64,000 nt of DNA from Sphingomonas yunnanensis (GCF_019898765.1 NZ_JAIOKB010000003.1:186001-250000); one strand, 5' to 3'. Shown: positions 34,165 to 43,030, counted from the stretch's first letter. Notes: generated by a model from the sequence alone, not told the origin. Numbers and translations: made by a program.

Positions 34165-34914
34165 ATGACGGTCCTATCGTTTGCGAGCAGCACGCCAGCG
34201 AATCCGGCTGCCGGCATCGGCGGATCGATCGGCAACAAGCTGCTGGCCGGCTGCTCCGCGCAGGACCTCGCCCTGCTGCGACCGCATCTGCAGCCGGTGA
34301 CGTTCGCGGTGGGCGACTTCATCGCTCGCGCCGGCGAGCAGATCGACAGCATCTGCTTCCTCGAGCAGGGTATCGCCGGCGTGCTGGACTCGCTCGACGA
34401 TGACCGGCGCTACGCCGTCGGACTCGTCGGCGCCGAGGGCTTCATCGGATGGCCGCTGCTGATGGGCAGCGATCGCTCCCCGTACGATGTCACGATGCGG
34501 GCCGAACAGGGGCAGGCCCAGCGGATCTCCGCCGACGCGTTGCTGGCCGCCATCGATCGAAGCGCCACGCTTCGTCTCGCCCTCCTGCGTTACGTCCATA
34601 TTTTCATGCTGCAGATGGGACGGACGATCGTGTCGTCGCTGGCGCATGCGGTAGACCGCCGCATGGCGCGCTGGATCCTGCTGTACCATGACCGCGTGCA
34701 GAAGGATGAGATCTGCATGACGCACGAGGAGTTCCGGCTGATGCTCGGGGTTCGGCGGAGCAGTGTCACCGAGGCGCTGCATCGGCTCGAGGGTGAGCAG
34801 GCCATCCGCTCCGTGCGCGCCAAGGTGCTCGTGCACGATCGGGCTAAGCTGTTGACTCTAGCTGGTGACACCTACGGTCAGCCGGAACAGGAGTATGCTC
34901 GACTGCTAGGCTGA
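34165..34914 (+). CDS. Crp/Fnr-family transcriptional regulator (downstream flank of YcaO cluster)
   Basis: 249 residues from ATG 34165, with GGGAGG upstream. The cyclic-nucleotide-binding-like beta-barrel spans about 25-150 (VTFAVGDFIARAGEQIDSICF, LVGAEGFIGWPLLMG). A long dimerisation helix follows, then a winged HTH with MTHEEFRLMLGVRRSSVTEALHRLEGEQAI. No Fe-S cysteine cluster is evident. It converges on the PIG-L deacetylase, last gene of the nine-gene operon, ending 20 bp away. A second Crp/Fnr-type gene lies just upstream of that operon. Confidence 0.88.
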   Translation: MTVLSFASSTPANPAAGIGGSIGNKLLAGCSAQDLALLRPHLQPVTFAVGDFIARAGEQIDSICFLEQGIAGVLDSLDDDRRYAVGLVGAEGFIGWPLLMGSDRSPYDVTMRAEQGQAQRISADALLAAIDRSATLRLALLRYVHIFMLQMGRTIVSSLAHAVDRRMARWILLYHDRVQKDEICMTHEEFRLMLGVRRSSVTEALHRLEGEQAIRSVRAKVLVHDRAKLLTLAGDTYGQPEQEYARLLG

Positions 34915-34934
34915 GGCGTAGTGTGCTCTCTCGC

Positions 34935-35651
34935 TCAACCAGTCGCCCCGTCAGGCCCGCGAGGTGCAGTCGATCGGAGGCGTTCTTCCTTGAGCTCGTC
35001 GATCGCCTTCTGCAGATTCTCGGTCGAGCCGAATTGGAAAGGCAACTGTGAAATATAGGCAGCGCACATCGCGAGCCGTTCGGCGCGGTCCTGCTCCGAC
35101 AGGGCATAACGTAATCGCACCGGCTCGTCCGGTGCCGCCATAGCACGGCGAAGGTAGGGCCAATCCTCCCAGAGCAGGTGGTCGGCGCCGGTCGCGGCGA
35201 GCGCGTCACGGACCAGCCAATGGTCGACGTGATCGCCGACGGCAAGCGGACCGAGCAGCCGATCGGGCGCCAGTCGGTCGATCTGCTCGCCGAGCGCGAC
35301 CGTGAGCGGCGCGAGCAGCCCGTCATCGCTCCGCCGGTCGGCGAACAGGGCGGGGGCGCAGGCATAGCCGCGGTGCGGCGCTTCGAGGAACGGCAGGTGG
35401 ATGGCCTCGGCGCCGATCACGGCGCATGCGTCGCGATCCTCGCTACGACGCAGCTCCATATAGTCGACGTCGGCGGGAAGGCCCTTGTCGAGCTGACAGG
35501 CGAGCGCGAAGCCGGTCGGCCGCGCGACGTTGTCGGTGAAGCAGGTGACGATGGTGACCCGGTCGCCGGCACGCGCCCGTGCGGCGAGATACCCGCCGAC
35601 CGAGAAGGCGGCATCGTCGAGATGCGGCGAGATGGCGACGACATGGGTCAC
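34935..35651 (-). CDS. PIG-L/LmbE-family deacetylase (YcaO cluster gene 9)
   Basis: 238 residues. The zinc-site motif near the start is AISPHLDDAAFSVGG (the family's AHPDDE, here PHLDDA). The second metal motif is LAVGDHVDHWLVRDAL (HxxH). These enzymes remove acetyl groups from N-acetyl-aminosugars, as MshB does in mycothiol and BshB in bacillithiol synthesis. The start overlaps the GT4 stop by 4 bp. A GT4 and PIG-L pair downstream of an inositol-phosphate synthase strongly suggests N-deacetylation of a glycosylated cyclitol or similar acceptor. Last gene of the operon. Confidence 0.88.
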   Translation of the reverse strand: MTHVVAISPHLDDAAFSVGGYLAARARAGDRVTIVTCFTDNVARPTGFALACQLDKGLPADVDYMELRRSEDRDACAVIGAEAIHLPFLEAPHRGYACAPALFADRRSDDGLLAPLTVALGEQIDRLAPDRLLGPLAVGDHVDHWLVRDALAATGADHLLWEDWPYLRRAMAAPDEPVRLRYALSEQDRAERLAMCAAYISQLPFQFGSTENLQKAIDELKEERLRSTAPRGPDGATG

Positions 35652-36862
35652 AGCAGGTGCGGCTCCGAGCGGAAACGACAGGGGTGCATGGGGATGGCGG
35701 CGGACAAGCCGGTCGGCGGCGGTGCGGCGCGCACCCTGTCGTAGATCGCCATGATTTGCCGCCCCACCGTGTGCCAGCTATAGGTCCGCCGACATTCGAT
35801 CAGCGCCGCATCGGCGAGCCGATGACGCAGGCCGTCGTCGTTCACGAGGCTGGAGAGGGCGGTCGCCTGCGCCGCGACATCGCCCGGCTCGACCAGCAGG
35901 CCGTTCTCACTATCGCGGATGCAATCGACGACGCCGACCGACCGGCACGACAACACCGCCTGTCCGCTCGCCATCGCCTCGAGGATCGTGTTGGAGAAGC
36001 CCTCCGCATAGGTCGGCGAGACGAAGACGTCGTGCTCGCGATACAGAGCGGGGACGGTGTCGTAATCGGCATAGCCGCTGAAGGTGACTCGGTCCGCGAG
36101 CTCGAGGTCCGCGGCGAGGGCGCGGGCGGCGTCATAGTCGGGTCCGATCCCCGACACGGTGCACTGCCATTCGCCTTCGACGGCGCTCAGAGCGTGCAGC
36201 ATATCGAGGACGCCTTTGCGGCGATCGACGCGGCCATGATAGAACAGGCGGACCGGTCCGTTGGCAGGACGCGACACCGCGGGCGGCGTGAACCGCTCGG
36301 TGTCTACCGCACCGGGCACGATCGTGAAGCGCGCCAGCGGTGTCCCGAGCCGCTCGTGCACCTCTTGCGCGAAGCTGGTGCCGCCGATCAGCAGCGCATT
36401 GGCGTTGGCGAGCACCCGCTCCATCGCGATACGGTGCGTGTCGCAGCACGATCCCACCCAATGGCCGTCGCCGCCCTGGATCGAGACGACGCAGGGCAGG
36501 CCGAGCGCCTGCGCGGCGAGCAGGGTCGCCCAACCGGTGGGATAGCCATATTGCGCATGGAGCACGTCGAACGGCGTACGCGCATGTTCGGCGGTGATCG
36601 CCGCGACGATCGCGTCGACGTCGCGTTCGAAATCGCCGCCCGCCTGCTCGCCGAGCGCTTCCAGTCCGACGACGTGCACGCCGGCAACGTCTGGCGGCGG
36701 CCCGCCGCCGTAGACACGCGCGCGCGCCGGATCGCCGTAATATTGGCTGATCATCGTCACGTCGTGACCGGCCGCGACGAGCTGGCGCAGCAGGTTGATG
36801 GCATAGATCGACATGCCCGAGATCGCCGGGAAGAAGCGGCGCGAGACGAAGCAGATCCTCAC
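35648..36862 (-). CDS. GT4-family glycosyltransferase (YcaO cluster gene 8)
   Basis: 404 residues from GTG 36862, overlapping the isomerase stop by 4 bp. It is a GT-B fold enzyme: the N-terminal Rossmann half has FVSRRFFPAISGMSIYAINL and YGYPTGWATLLAAQ. The C-terminal donor half has FYHGRVDRRKGVLDML, the long SGIGPDY segment and YAEGFSNTILEAMASG, the E-x7-E retaining motif. MshA and BshA, which put N-acetylglucosamine on inositol phosphate or malate, are in this family. With the PIG-L gene overlapping it, transfer of an N-acetylated sugar is the best guess. A much longer frame upstream is a shadow of the isomerase. Confidence 0.9.
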   Translation of the reverse strand: MRICFVSRRFFPAISGMSIYAINLLRQLVAAGHDVTMISQYYGDPARARVYGGGPPPDVAGVHVVGLEALGEQAGGDFERDVDAIVAAITAEHARTPFDVLHAQYGYPTGWATLLAAQALGLPCVVSIQGGDGHWVGSCCDTHRIAMERVLANANALLIGGTSFAQEVHERLGTPLARFTIVPGAVDTERFTPPAVSRPANGPVRLFYHGRVDRRKGVLDMLHALSAVEGEWQCTVSGIGPDYDAARALAADLELADRVTFSGYADYDTVPALYREHDVFVSPTYAEGFSNTILEAMASGQAVLSCRSVGVVDCIRDSENGLLVEPGDVAAQATALSSLVNDDGLRHRLADAALIECRRTYSWHTVGRQIMAIYDRVRAAPPPTGLSAAIPMHPCRFRSEPHLL

Positions 36863-37689
36863 GCCGCGATTCCCCGCAGGAAGGCGATCGATTCCGGGAT
36901 CGCGGCATGCGCGCGCGGGCTCTCCCGCGACAGTTCGACGCAGACGAGCCGGTCGAAGCCGATCGCCTTCAGCGCCGCCAGCACCGCCGGCATGTCCATG
37001 TCGCCCTCCCCGAACGGCAGATGGGTATGATCGCCGCGGCGCATGTCCTCGATCGCGACCGTGCCCAGCCGGTCGGCATAACGCCGGATCGCCTCGGCGG
37101 GGTCGATGTCCTGGGTGACCAGGCAATGGCCGGTGTCGAGCGCCAGCCGCAGGCGGGGATGGCGCTCGGCCAGTGCCGCATAGTCGCCGGCCGTCTCGAT
37201 CAGCATACCGGGTTCCGGTTCGAAGCTCGCCTCGACGCCGACCGCCTCCGCATGGTCGAGGACGCGGTCGAGACCCTCGTCGAGCCACTGGCGCGCCTGC
37301 TCGTGCGCGACGCCGGGCTTCGGCACCCCGGCCCAGAAGGACATCGTCTCGCTGCCCAGCCGCGCCGCGACGTCGAGCGCGCGGCACAGGAAGGCGACGC
37401 GCCGCGCGCGTCCTTCCGCCGCGGCGGCGATCAGGGTGGGCTCGTGCTTGTCGCGCGGGTCCAGCAGATAGCGCGCGCCCGTCTCGATCACGCTGCCCAG
37501 TCCCAGCCGCTCGAGCAGGCCGGCGACGCGCGCGGCCTCGCGCTCCCAATCGGGTGCGTAAGGGTCGAGGTGGTGGTGATCCAGCGTCAGGGCGACGCCG
37601 GCATAGCCCGCATCCGCGATCAGCCGCAGCGCATCGTCGAGCCGGTGATTGGCGGCGCCATTTGTGTTGTAGGCATAGCGCAGGCTCAT
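36859..37689 (-). CDS. Sugar phosphate isomerase/epimerase-like TIM barrel (YcaO cluster gene 7)
   Basis: 276 residues from ATG 37689, which overlaps the YcaO stop by 4 bp. It is an AP-endonuclease-2/IolE-type barrel: YAGVALTLDHHHLDPY, GVEASFEPEPGMLIET with the metal-binding Glu, LRLALDTGHCLV with Asp and His, and AIEDMRRGDHTHLPFGEGD with the distal His and Asp. The family includes inosose dehydratase (IolE) and keto-sugar epimerases. With an inositol synthase and a Gfo/Idh oxidoreductase in the same operon, action on a keto-cyclitol or keto-sugar is plausible. Confidence 0.87.
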   Translation of the reverse strand: MSLRYAYNTNGAANHRLDDALRLIADAGYAGVALTLDHHHLDPYAPDWEREAARVAGLLERLGLGSVIETGARYLLDPRDKHEPTLIAAAAEGRARRVAFLCRALDVAARLGSETMSFWAGVPKPGVAHEQARQWLDEGLDRVLDHAEAVGVEASFEPEPGMLIETAGDYAALAERHPRLRLALDTGHCLVTQDIDPAEAIRRYADRLGTVAIEDMRRGDHTHLPFGEGDMDMPAVLAALKAIGFDRLVCVELSRESPRAHAAIPESIAFLRGIAA

Positions 37690-39191
37690 GCCGGCGCTCC
37701 CTGCCACCCGACGTGATGCGCCTCCGGCTCGCGATAGAGGGGGTAGAGCGGCCCGACGAGCCGATCCGCCGCCTCGGTATCGAACAGCGGATGGCCGAGG
37801 CGCTCGGCATCGGCGGCGGGCAGGCGGATAGGCTGCAATGCCGCGCCGGCCTCACCGAACTGGATCAGCGGCGAGTCCATTGCCAACAATTTCTCGGTGT
37901 TGCGCGTGCCGATGCGGTAATAACTCATTGTCTCGACCTCCATGCCAGGGACGATCACCTTGACGACGCTGAGCGCGCGGTCTTCGGGCGACATGTCGAC
38001 ATAGAAGACGTCAAATCCGGCCGCCTCGACCGCGGCACGCGCGGCTGCGGCGCGGGCGTGGCCGTCCGGCGCGGGCGAGGAGGGCAGAGCGGAGAAGGGA
38101 TGGCGCGACCGTTCGGCGAGGACGCTGCCGCCGAGCCAGTCGCGCAGCGTCGCCGCATCCTGCCGCGTCCATTCCTGCATCGCGGTGAAGGCCCGTGAGT
38201 CGGTGGATTTCGCCGCGCCGCCGGCCTGCGCCATGAAGCGACGGACATAGCCGTCCGGCGCGACGGTCTCGACCAGCGCGCGCGCGCCGTGGGCGAAGGC
38301 CTTGCGCGCGCGACTGGCGGCGTATTCGGTCAGGCATTTCTCGAGCGCGGCGGTGCGATCGGGGTGGCAGGCCTCACCGCACGCCGTCACCATGATCGGC
38401 GCGGCGGGCTCGCCGCGCGTGTCGATGCCGACGCAATAGAGGTTGGGCAGCCCATATTGATCGGTCGCGAACTTCGGCATCGCGCGGATGCCCGCCGCCG
38501 CGAACCGATCGAGGATCGCCTGCGTCGAGGGCGATAACGGTTCGTCGAGATCGAGCATCACGCCCTGATCGAGCGCGCGGAACAGAAGGCCGTTGCCGTC
38601 GCGTTGCAGGATCTCGCACAGGCCGTGGCCGATCGCCCAGTCGAGATCCGGACCGGCACCCATGCCGTTCGAGATGATCGTGGTGAACGGCACGTAGCCC
38701 GGCGACAATTCCTTCGACGAATAGGCGGCGAGGTCGATCGGCACGAGCACGGTCGAGCCGTCCGCCCAGCGCTTCGCCTCGACCCAGTCGAGTTCGCTGT
38801 CCCAGCAGACCGGCGATCCCGCGGGCAGGCCGAGCGTCAGCGGGTCGGCGACGGCGCGGGCCCCGAGGGCGCGGACGAGATCGGCGTAGCTGCCCCGCGT
38901 CTTCGCCCGGCGGGCGAGCGTCAGCGTCGGCCAGACCATCTCCGCGATCTCGCCGAGCCCGCCGAGGATCGCGGCCTCGTCGGTCGCGCCGTAACCGACG
39001 CCATAGGGCATGATCCCCGACAGGGCCGGATCGTCCGGGAAGAGAGCGACCACCCACACCGGTAGGCCGAGCCGGTCGAGCGCGTGGATCGGGAAGGCGA
39101 CCACGTCGCCCTTCGGAAAGGCGGCGAGATACCGCTGCGCCGCAGGGCCGAGGTCGGCCGGCATTCCGGTCATTCGCGGGTTCGATGTCAC
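37686..39191 (-). CDS. YcaO-domain protein (YcaO cluster gene 6)
   Basis: 501 residues; start ATG 39191 overlaps the MBL-fold gene by 4 bp. The YcaO ATP-site motifs are visible as GGLGEIAE (ExxE, near residue 78) and DWAIGHGLCEILQRDGNGL (ExxQR, near 200), then GEACHPDRTAALEKCLTEYAASRARK. YcaO enzymes activate a backbone amide with ATP to make azolines, amidines or thioamides. This one ends in GWQGAPA without the PxPxP tail of azoline-forming YcaOs, and no precursor peptide or E1-like partner is nearby. A non-ribosomal amide or thioamide role is therefore likelier. Confidence 0.88.
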   Translation of the reverse strand: MTSNPRMTGMPADLGPAAQRYLAAFPKGDVVAFPIHALDRLGLPVWVVALFPDDPALSGIMPYGVGYGATDEAAILGGLGEIAEMVWPTLTLARRAKTRGSYADLVRALGARAVADPLTLGLPAGSPVCWDSELDWVEAKRWADGSTVLVPIDLAAYSSKELSPGYVPFTTIISNGMGAGPDLDWAIGHGLCEILQRDGNGLLFRALDQGVMLDLDEPLSPSTQAILDRFAAAGIRAMPKFATDQYGLPNLYCVGIDTRGEPAAPIMVTACGEACHPDRTAALEKCLTEYAASRARKAFAHGARALVETVAPDGYVRRFMAQAGGAAKSTDSRAFTAMQEWTRQDAATLRDWLGGSVLAERSRHPFSALPSSPAPDGHARAAAARAAVEAAGFDVFYVDMSPEDRALSVVKVIVPGMEVETMSYYRIGTRNTEKLLAMDSPLIQFGEAGAALQPIRLPAADAERLGHPLFDTEAADRLVGPLYPLYREPEAHHVGWQGAPA

Positions 39192-40003
39192 AGCGTCATC
39201 CTCTTTACACCGGGAGCCCGCGCCAGCCCGTCGTCGAGCGCGCGCAGCGCCAGCGTCCGGTCGATGTCGGGGGCGAACTCGAACGGCGTCAGTACCGCCT
39301 CGAAGGCGAGCGGTTCGATCACGTCGCGGTACCGGCGCAACTCGGCGTGGGTGAGCGGGATGTCCTTGTGGAACGCCTTGTGACTGGAGATCGCGTGACT
39401 GCGTCCCTGGCCATCCTGATCGATCTTGAACATGTCGCCGCAGAACAGCCGCCGGCCGGGGGCATCGTACAGGCAGGCCTGCCCCTCATAATGGCCGCCG
39501 ACGTGATGGAGGGTATAGCCCGGCGCGAGTTCGAGCGTGTCGTCGAACGGGGCGGTGACGCGGAACGCCTTGGTCATGCGCAGATCGTCGCGCTGGATCG
39601 CGACGATCTCCGGCTCGAACCGGCGTTGCAGTTGGAACAAGGCGCCATAGCCATGCGCATGGCTGGCCGACAGATAGGCGATGCCACCCAGGGCGGCGAT
39701 CTGCTCCAGCATCGCGTCCGAATAATAAGGCGCTGCCTCGAAGGCGATGTTGCCGCCGCCCCGCACGATCAGCCATCCGGTCCCGGCGAGGCCGAGCGCG
39801 GGACGGGTGGCGAAGGCCCACAGCCCCGGCGCGACCTCGCGGCCCCCGCCGTCATGCGTCGCGGCGACCTCCGCCTCGGGCAGGAAGTGCCAGCCGTCCG
39901 CGGGCAGGTCGTTGCGCACGTCGCTGCACACCGGGCAGTCCGGCGGGGCGAAATGATGCTGCCAGAAGCCGCAATTGGCGCAGGCGAACCAGCTCAAAGC
40001 CAT
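39188..40003 (-). CDS. MBL-fold protein with N-terminal zinc ribbon (YcaO cluster gene 5)
   Basis: 271 residues from ATG 40003. The N-terminus FACANCGFWQHHFAPPDCPVC is a rubredoxin-like zinc ribbon (CxxC...CxxC). The metallo-beta-lactamase fold follows, but the first metal motif reads SHAHGYGAL where HxHxDH is expected, so the Asp and third His are missing. The later HHVGGHYEGQACLY and LFCGDMFKID keep a His and Asp. This variant probably binds one metal or a different one. Its start overlaps the oxidoreductase by 10 bp. Confidence 0.83.
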   Translation of the reverse strand: MALSWFACANCGFWQHHFAPPDCPVCSDVRNDLPADGWHFLPEAEVAATHDGGGREVAPGLWAFATRPALGLAGTGWLIVRGGGNIAFEAAPYYSDAMLEQIAALGGIAYLSASHAHGYGALFQLQRRFEPEIVAIQRDDLRMTKAFRVTAPFDDTLELAPGYTLHHVGGHYEGQACLYDAPGRRLFCGDMFKIDQDGQGRSHAISSHKAFHKDIPLTHAELRRYRDVIEPLAFEAVLTPFEFAPDIDRTLALRALDDGLARAPGVKRMTL

Positions 40004-40989
40004 GATCGGGCCTCTCCGTAGGCGCTGTCGAACAGCCGCATCAGCGCGAGGTCGCGCGGCATCGAGAAGTCGTGGGGGGCGCCGGCCGCTGCCTGCATGA
40101 AGGCCTTGGCCTGGGCCGCGAACGGCGACGTCGCGCCGTCGAAGGCGATGGGCGTCTCCTCGCCGGTCGTCGCGCAGCGCCGCACCAGCGTGCCGCCCGC
40201 GGTCTGCCCCATCGTGTCGGTCGCGACGAGCAAGCCGCGCTCGCCGAGCACCTCCAGCCGGCGGCGCGGCAGCACCTCCGCGCAATTATAGGCGACGTGG
40301 CTCTGGAACAGCACGCCGCTCGCCGTCGCCCCGGTCAGCATGCCGCCGTCGTCGACCGGGTAGGCGTGGATCCGCCGTTGCAGCGCGATCGACAGCCGGA
40401 CCAGCGGCTCGCCGAGCAGGCGCTGGCACAGATCGAGGCCGTGCAGCGCCAGATCGATCACCGCGCCGCCGCCCGCGCGCACCGGATCGGCGCGCCAATT
40501 GTCATGCGCCCCACCGTCGGGCGTCCAGGCCGGATCGACCCAGCAGGCGTAGACGATCCGCACCGCCACCGGGCGCCCGATCGCATCCGCCACGATCGCG
40601 CGCGCGAGGGCGCCGTGCGCGGGGTGGTGACGCTGGTCGAAGGCGGTGCCGTAGAGCATGTCGGCCGACATGGCTGCTGCCATCGCCTCCGCCTGGTCGA
40701 GCGTCGCGGCGATCGGCTTCTCGCATAGCACCGGCACGCCGGCGGCCGCACAGGCGCGGACCGGATCGAGGTGCGCATCGTTGGGGGTCGCGACATAGAC
40801 GAGGTCGCAAGCCCGCGCGGCGAGCATCTCGACCACGCTGTCGAACACCGCCAGACCCTGCGCCGCTGCCCGCGCCCGGGCGGACGGCGCGGGATCAGCA
40901 ATGGCGGTGACCCGGCCGCCGGCCGCCGCGATGGCGGGCGCCATATAGTCGCGCGCGACCCAGCCGTACCCGGCGATGCCCCAGCGCAT
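39994..40989 (-). CDS. Gfo/Idh/MocA-family NAD(P)-dependent oxidoreductase (YcaO cluster gene 4)
   Basis: 331 residues from ATG 40989; its first base is the last base of the methyltransferase stop (TAATG). The Rossmann start is GIAGYGWVARDYMAPAIAAA and the family lysine motif is VLCEKPIAATLDQAEAM. The C-terminal half has the sheet region with GGGAVIDLALHGLDLC, which holds the usual Asp/His catalytic pair. Members oxidise or reduce sugars and inositols (IolG). In this operon an inositol or amino-sugar hydroxyl is the likely target. Confidence 0.88.
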   Translation of the reverse strand: MRWGIAGYGWVARDYMAPAIAAAGGRVTAIADPAPSARARAAAQGLAVFDSVVEMLAARACDLVYVATPNDAHLDPVRACAAAGVPVLCEKPIAATLDQAEAMAAAMSADMLYGTAFDQRHHPAHGALARAIVADAIGRPVAVRIVYACWVDPAWTPDGGAHDNWRADPVRAGGGAVIDLALHGLDLCQRLLGEPLVRLSIALQRRIHAYPVDDGGMLTGATASGVLFQSHVAYNCAEVLPRRRLEVLGERGLLVATDTMGQTAGGTLVRRCATTGEETPIAFDGATSPFAAQAKAFMQAAAGAPHDFSMPRDLALMRLFDSAYGEARSWL

Positions 40990-42101
40990 TACCAGCGCTC
41001 CGGCAGGTCGACGACCCGGCGCAGGCGGACGGCGTCGGTGGTCGGCAGATCCGCATCCGGCTGCGCCCACAGGCAGCCATCGCCATATTCGTCGTGATAG
41101 CGGTCGGACGGCCACGTCACGCCGTGCGGACCCAAAAGCGGGTTGGGGCGCAGCATCGCGTCGGGAGGCGGCATCGCGAGACCCTCATCGACCCGGCGGC
41201 CGGGATCGTCGCCGTGCCGCTCGACCAGCGACCAGGCTTCGACTCGACTGTCCGCCCCCCAGCCGACCGGGTGAGGCGTCGCCCGTCGCATCAGCGCGTC
41301 GAGCAAGGCGCGTTCGTCGTAGACGGTCGCGTCGGCGAAGATCGCTTTCCATTCCGCCGCGCGCTGAGCCGGCCCCTTGGCGCCGCCGGCATAATCGAGA
41401 TTGTGGATATGGCTGATCGCCAACACGCCAGTCGGCGCCACTGCGGCGCGAAGGCTTGCCGCGACGCGCGGCTGATCGGGCAGGAAATAGAAGGCGTCGT
41501 GGCAGGTCACGAGGTCAAAGCGCGCGTCGGCGATCGGCCAAGGCGCCGCCGCATCGAACACCACGTAATCGGCCGCCGGCGCCACCCAGTTCTTGGCGAG
41601 CCAGCATTTGGCGAACACCACATCGGCACCGGTGCACGCCACGCCGCGGCGGGTGAGCTCGCGTAGATAATGGCCGATACCGCACGCGAGCTCGAAGGCA
41701 GTGGCGGGCGCCTGCCAATGCGCCTCGACCAGCGCGAGACCGGCGAGATAGGTCGGATCGCTCCAGCGATAGGCGAAATAATCGGCCACGGGGCCCAACC
41801 GCAGCAAGGCCATCGCCTCGCGCAGCGTCAGTTCGTCGCGTCGGCGGACCAACTGCTTGAGCTCGCCGAGATCAGTGGCCGGCCCGGTCCACCAATCGTC
41901 CTGATCGGTCAGCAGCGCGACGAGCGCATCGTCGGGGCAGCCGGCATCGAGATGGTCGAGTGCGACCGCGACCAGCCCCTCGCTGTCGGTGCGCAGATAG
42001 GCGATGCCCTCGACGACCGGCCAGCGCTCGCCCGGCGCGGCCAGCGAATGGGGGCTATCCGCGACGAGCGCTCGGCCGGTGACGGGCGAACGATAACTCA
42101 C
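40989..42101 (-). CDS. SAM-dependent methyltransferase, class I (YcaO cluster gene 3)
   Basis: 370 residues from GTG 42101, which overlaps the HD-gene stop by 4 bp. The N-terminal segment SYRSPVTGRALVAD...WPVVEGIAYLR resembles a Trm112-type small domain that has lost its cysteines. The Rossmann core has FELACGIGHYLRELTRRGV (SAM motif I), GADVVFAKCWLAKNW and FDLVTCHDAFYFL (motif IV). It transfers a methyl group to O, N or S of a small molecule; the acceptor is unknown and is presumably the cluster product. A longer upstream frame is a shadow. Confidence 0.87.
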   Translation of the reverse strand: MSYRSPVTGRALVADSPHSLAAPGERWPVVEGIAYLRTDSEGLVAVALDHLDAGCPDDALVALLTDQDDWWTGPATDLGELKQLVRRRDELTLREAMALLRLGPVADYFAYRWSDPTYLAGLALVEAHWQAPATAFELACGIGHYLRELTRRGVACTGADVVFAKCWLAKNWVAPAADYVVFDAAAPWPIADARFDLVTCHDAFYFLPDQPRVAASLRAAVAPTGVLAISHIHNLDYAGGAKGPAQRAAEWKAIFADATVYDERALLDALMRRATPHPVGWGADSRVEAWSLVERHGDDPGRRVDEGLAMPPPDAMLRPNPLLGPHGVTWPSDRYHDEYGDGCLWAQPDADLPTTDAVRLRRVVDLPERW

Positions 42102-43030
42102 GCCAGGCCCGCGTCCGCCAGGATGCGGTCGTGGAACGCCTTGACCGGGCCGTCGTGGACGAGCCCGTACTCGTCGAGCACGATCGTCATCGACAGGCGC
42201 GTGGCGCGCATATGCTGTTCGATCTCGAGGACGCGATCGAGCACGTCGGCGACGTGGAAGGCGCGTGCCTCCGGGGTTTGGTCGCCCGCGATCGGGGCAA
42301 GGGCATCGCGCACCGTGTCCGCCAGCGCCGGATCGGCGGCGGCGAGTTCGCCGAGGCTGGCATCTCGCGCCCGCTCGATCACCGCCTCCAGCAGATCGCC
42401 GAGCAGCATCTCGCCCGAATAGCCGCTGTCCGCCAGATCGGCATTGTGCAGGTGATGCGCCATGCCGGCGAGGAAGACGCGCACCGGATCGGCGCCGTGC
42501 CACGGACTTGCCAGCACGCCATAGACCGCGACCATCAGGCAATGTTCGGCGTGGTTCTCGGCCGGTTGCAGGATGATCCGCGGTGCGCCGGGGCAGGTCA
42601 CGCCGGCGCGCGGCTGGCGCGCGAGCTTGCCCACGAAGGCCGGCGTATTACCCGCCGCGGGCCTGCCGAGCGACAAGGCTCCACGCAACCGCTCGCGCAG
42701 CGCCGGCTCGAGATCCCCACTTATCGCGCCGAAGGCGCGGTCGAGCACCTCGACAGCACCGTCACCGACGCCGAGCGCCCGCAGCGCGGCGAGATCGAGG
42801 TCGCCCAGTCGCGCCGATACCAGCGCCGCGCCGACCACTCGCTCCATCACCTGCGTAGGTGCGTCGCCGCGGACCAGTGCGGCCCAGCCGGAGACAAACA
42901 GGCGTTCGGCGATCGATCCCGGCGCCGTGGCGGAATAGATCCGTTTCAGGCCCCCAAGTTCGCGGAAGAGGGGCAGGGCGGCCGGCGAGAGCTTGCCCGC
43001 TCGCGCCGCCCCCGCCGGCATCAGGCTCAC
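42098..43030 (-). CDS. HD-fold protein with altered metal motif (YcaO cluster gene 2)
   Basis: 310 residues; the start overlaps the inositol-phosphate synthase stop by 4 bp. All helical. The recognisable core is ENHAEHCLMVAVYGVL...FLAGMAHHLHNADLADSGY, an HD-domain pattern where the central HD pair reads HH, with a following Asp. HD proteins are mostly phosphohydrolases of nucleotides or small phosphates, and some HD-like diiron enzymes cleave inositol or C-P bonds (MIOX, PhnZ). A role in dephosphorylating or oxidising inositol phosphate from gene 1 fits the order, but is only inferred. Confidence 0.72.
   Translation of the reverse strand: MSLMPAGAARAGKLSPAALPLFRELGGLKRIYSATAPGSIAERLFVSGWAALVRGDAPTQVMERVVGAALVSARLGDLDLAALRALGVGDGAVEVLDRAFGAISGDLEPALRERLRGALSLGRPAAGNTPAFVGKLARQPRAGVTCPGAPRIILQPAENHAEHCLMVAVYGVLASPWHGADPVRVFLAGMAHHLHNADLADSGYSGEMLLGDLLEAVIERARDASLGELAAADPALADTVRDALAPIAGDQTPEARAFHVADVLDRVLEIEQHMRATRLSMTIVLDEYGLVHDGPVKAFHDRILADAGLA

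Noticed and set aside
36863..37855. Upstream extension of the GT4 frame (735 codons in total)
   Set aside because: The extra 331 residues are Arg/Pro/Ala-rich and lie over the isomerase gene; the GTG at 36862 with a 4-bp overlap is the better start.
42312..42420. Possible FNR-like boxes inside cluster genes
   Set aside because: Short matches inside coding sequence occur by chance at this composition; only the intergenic candidate before ino1 was kept.
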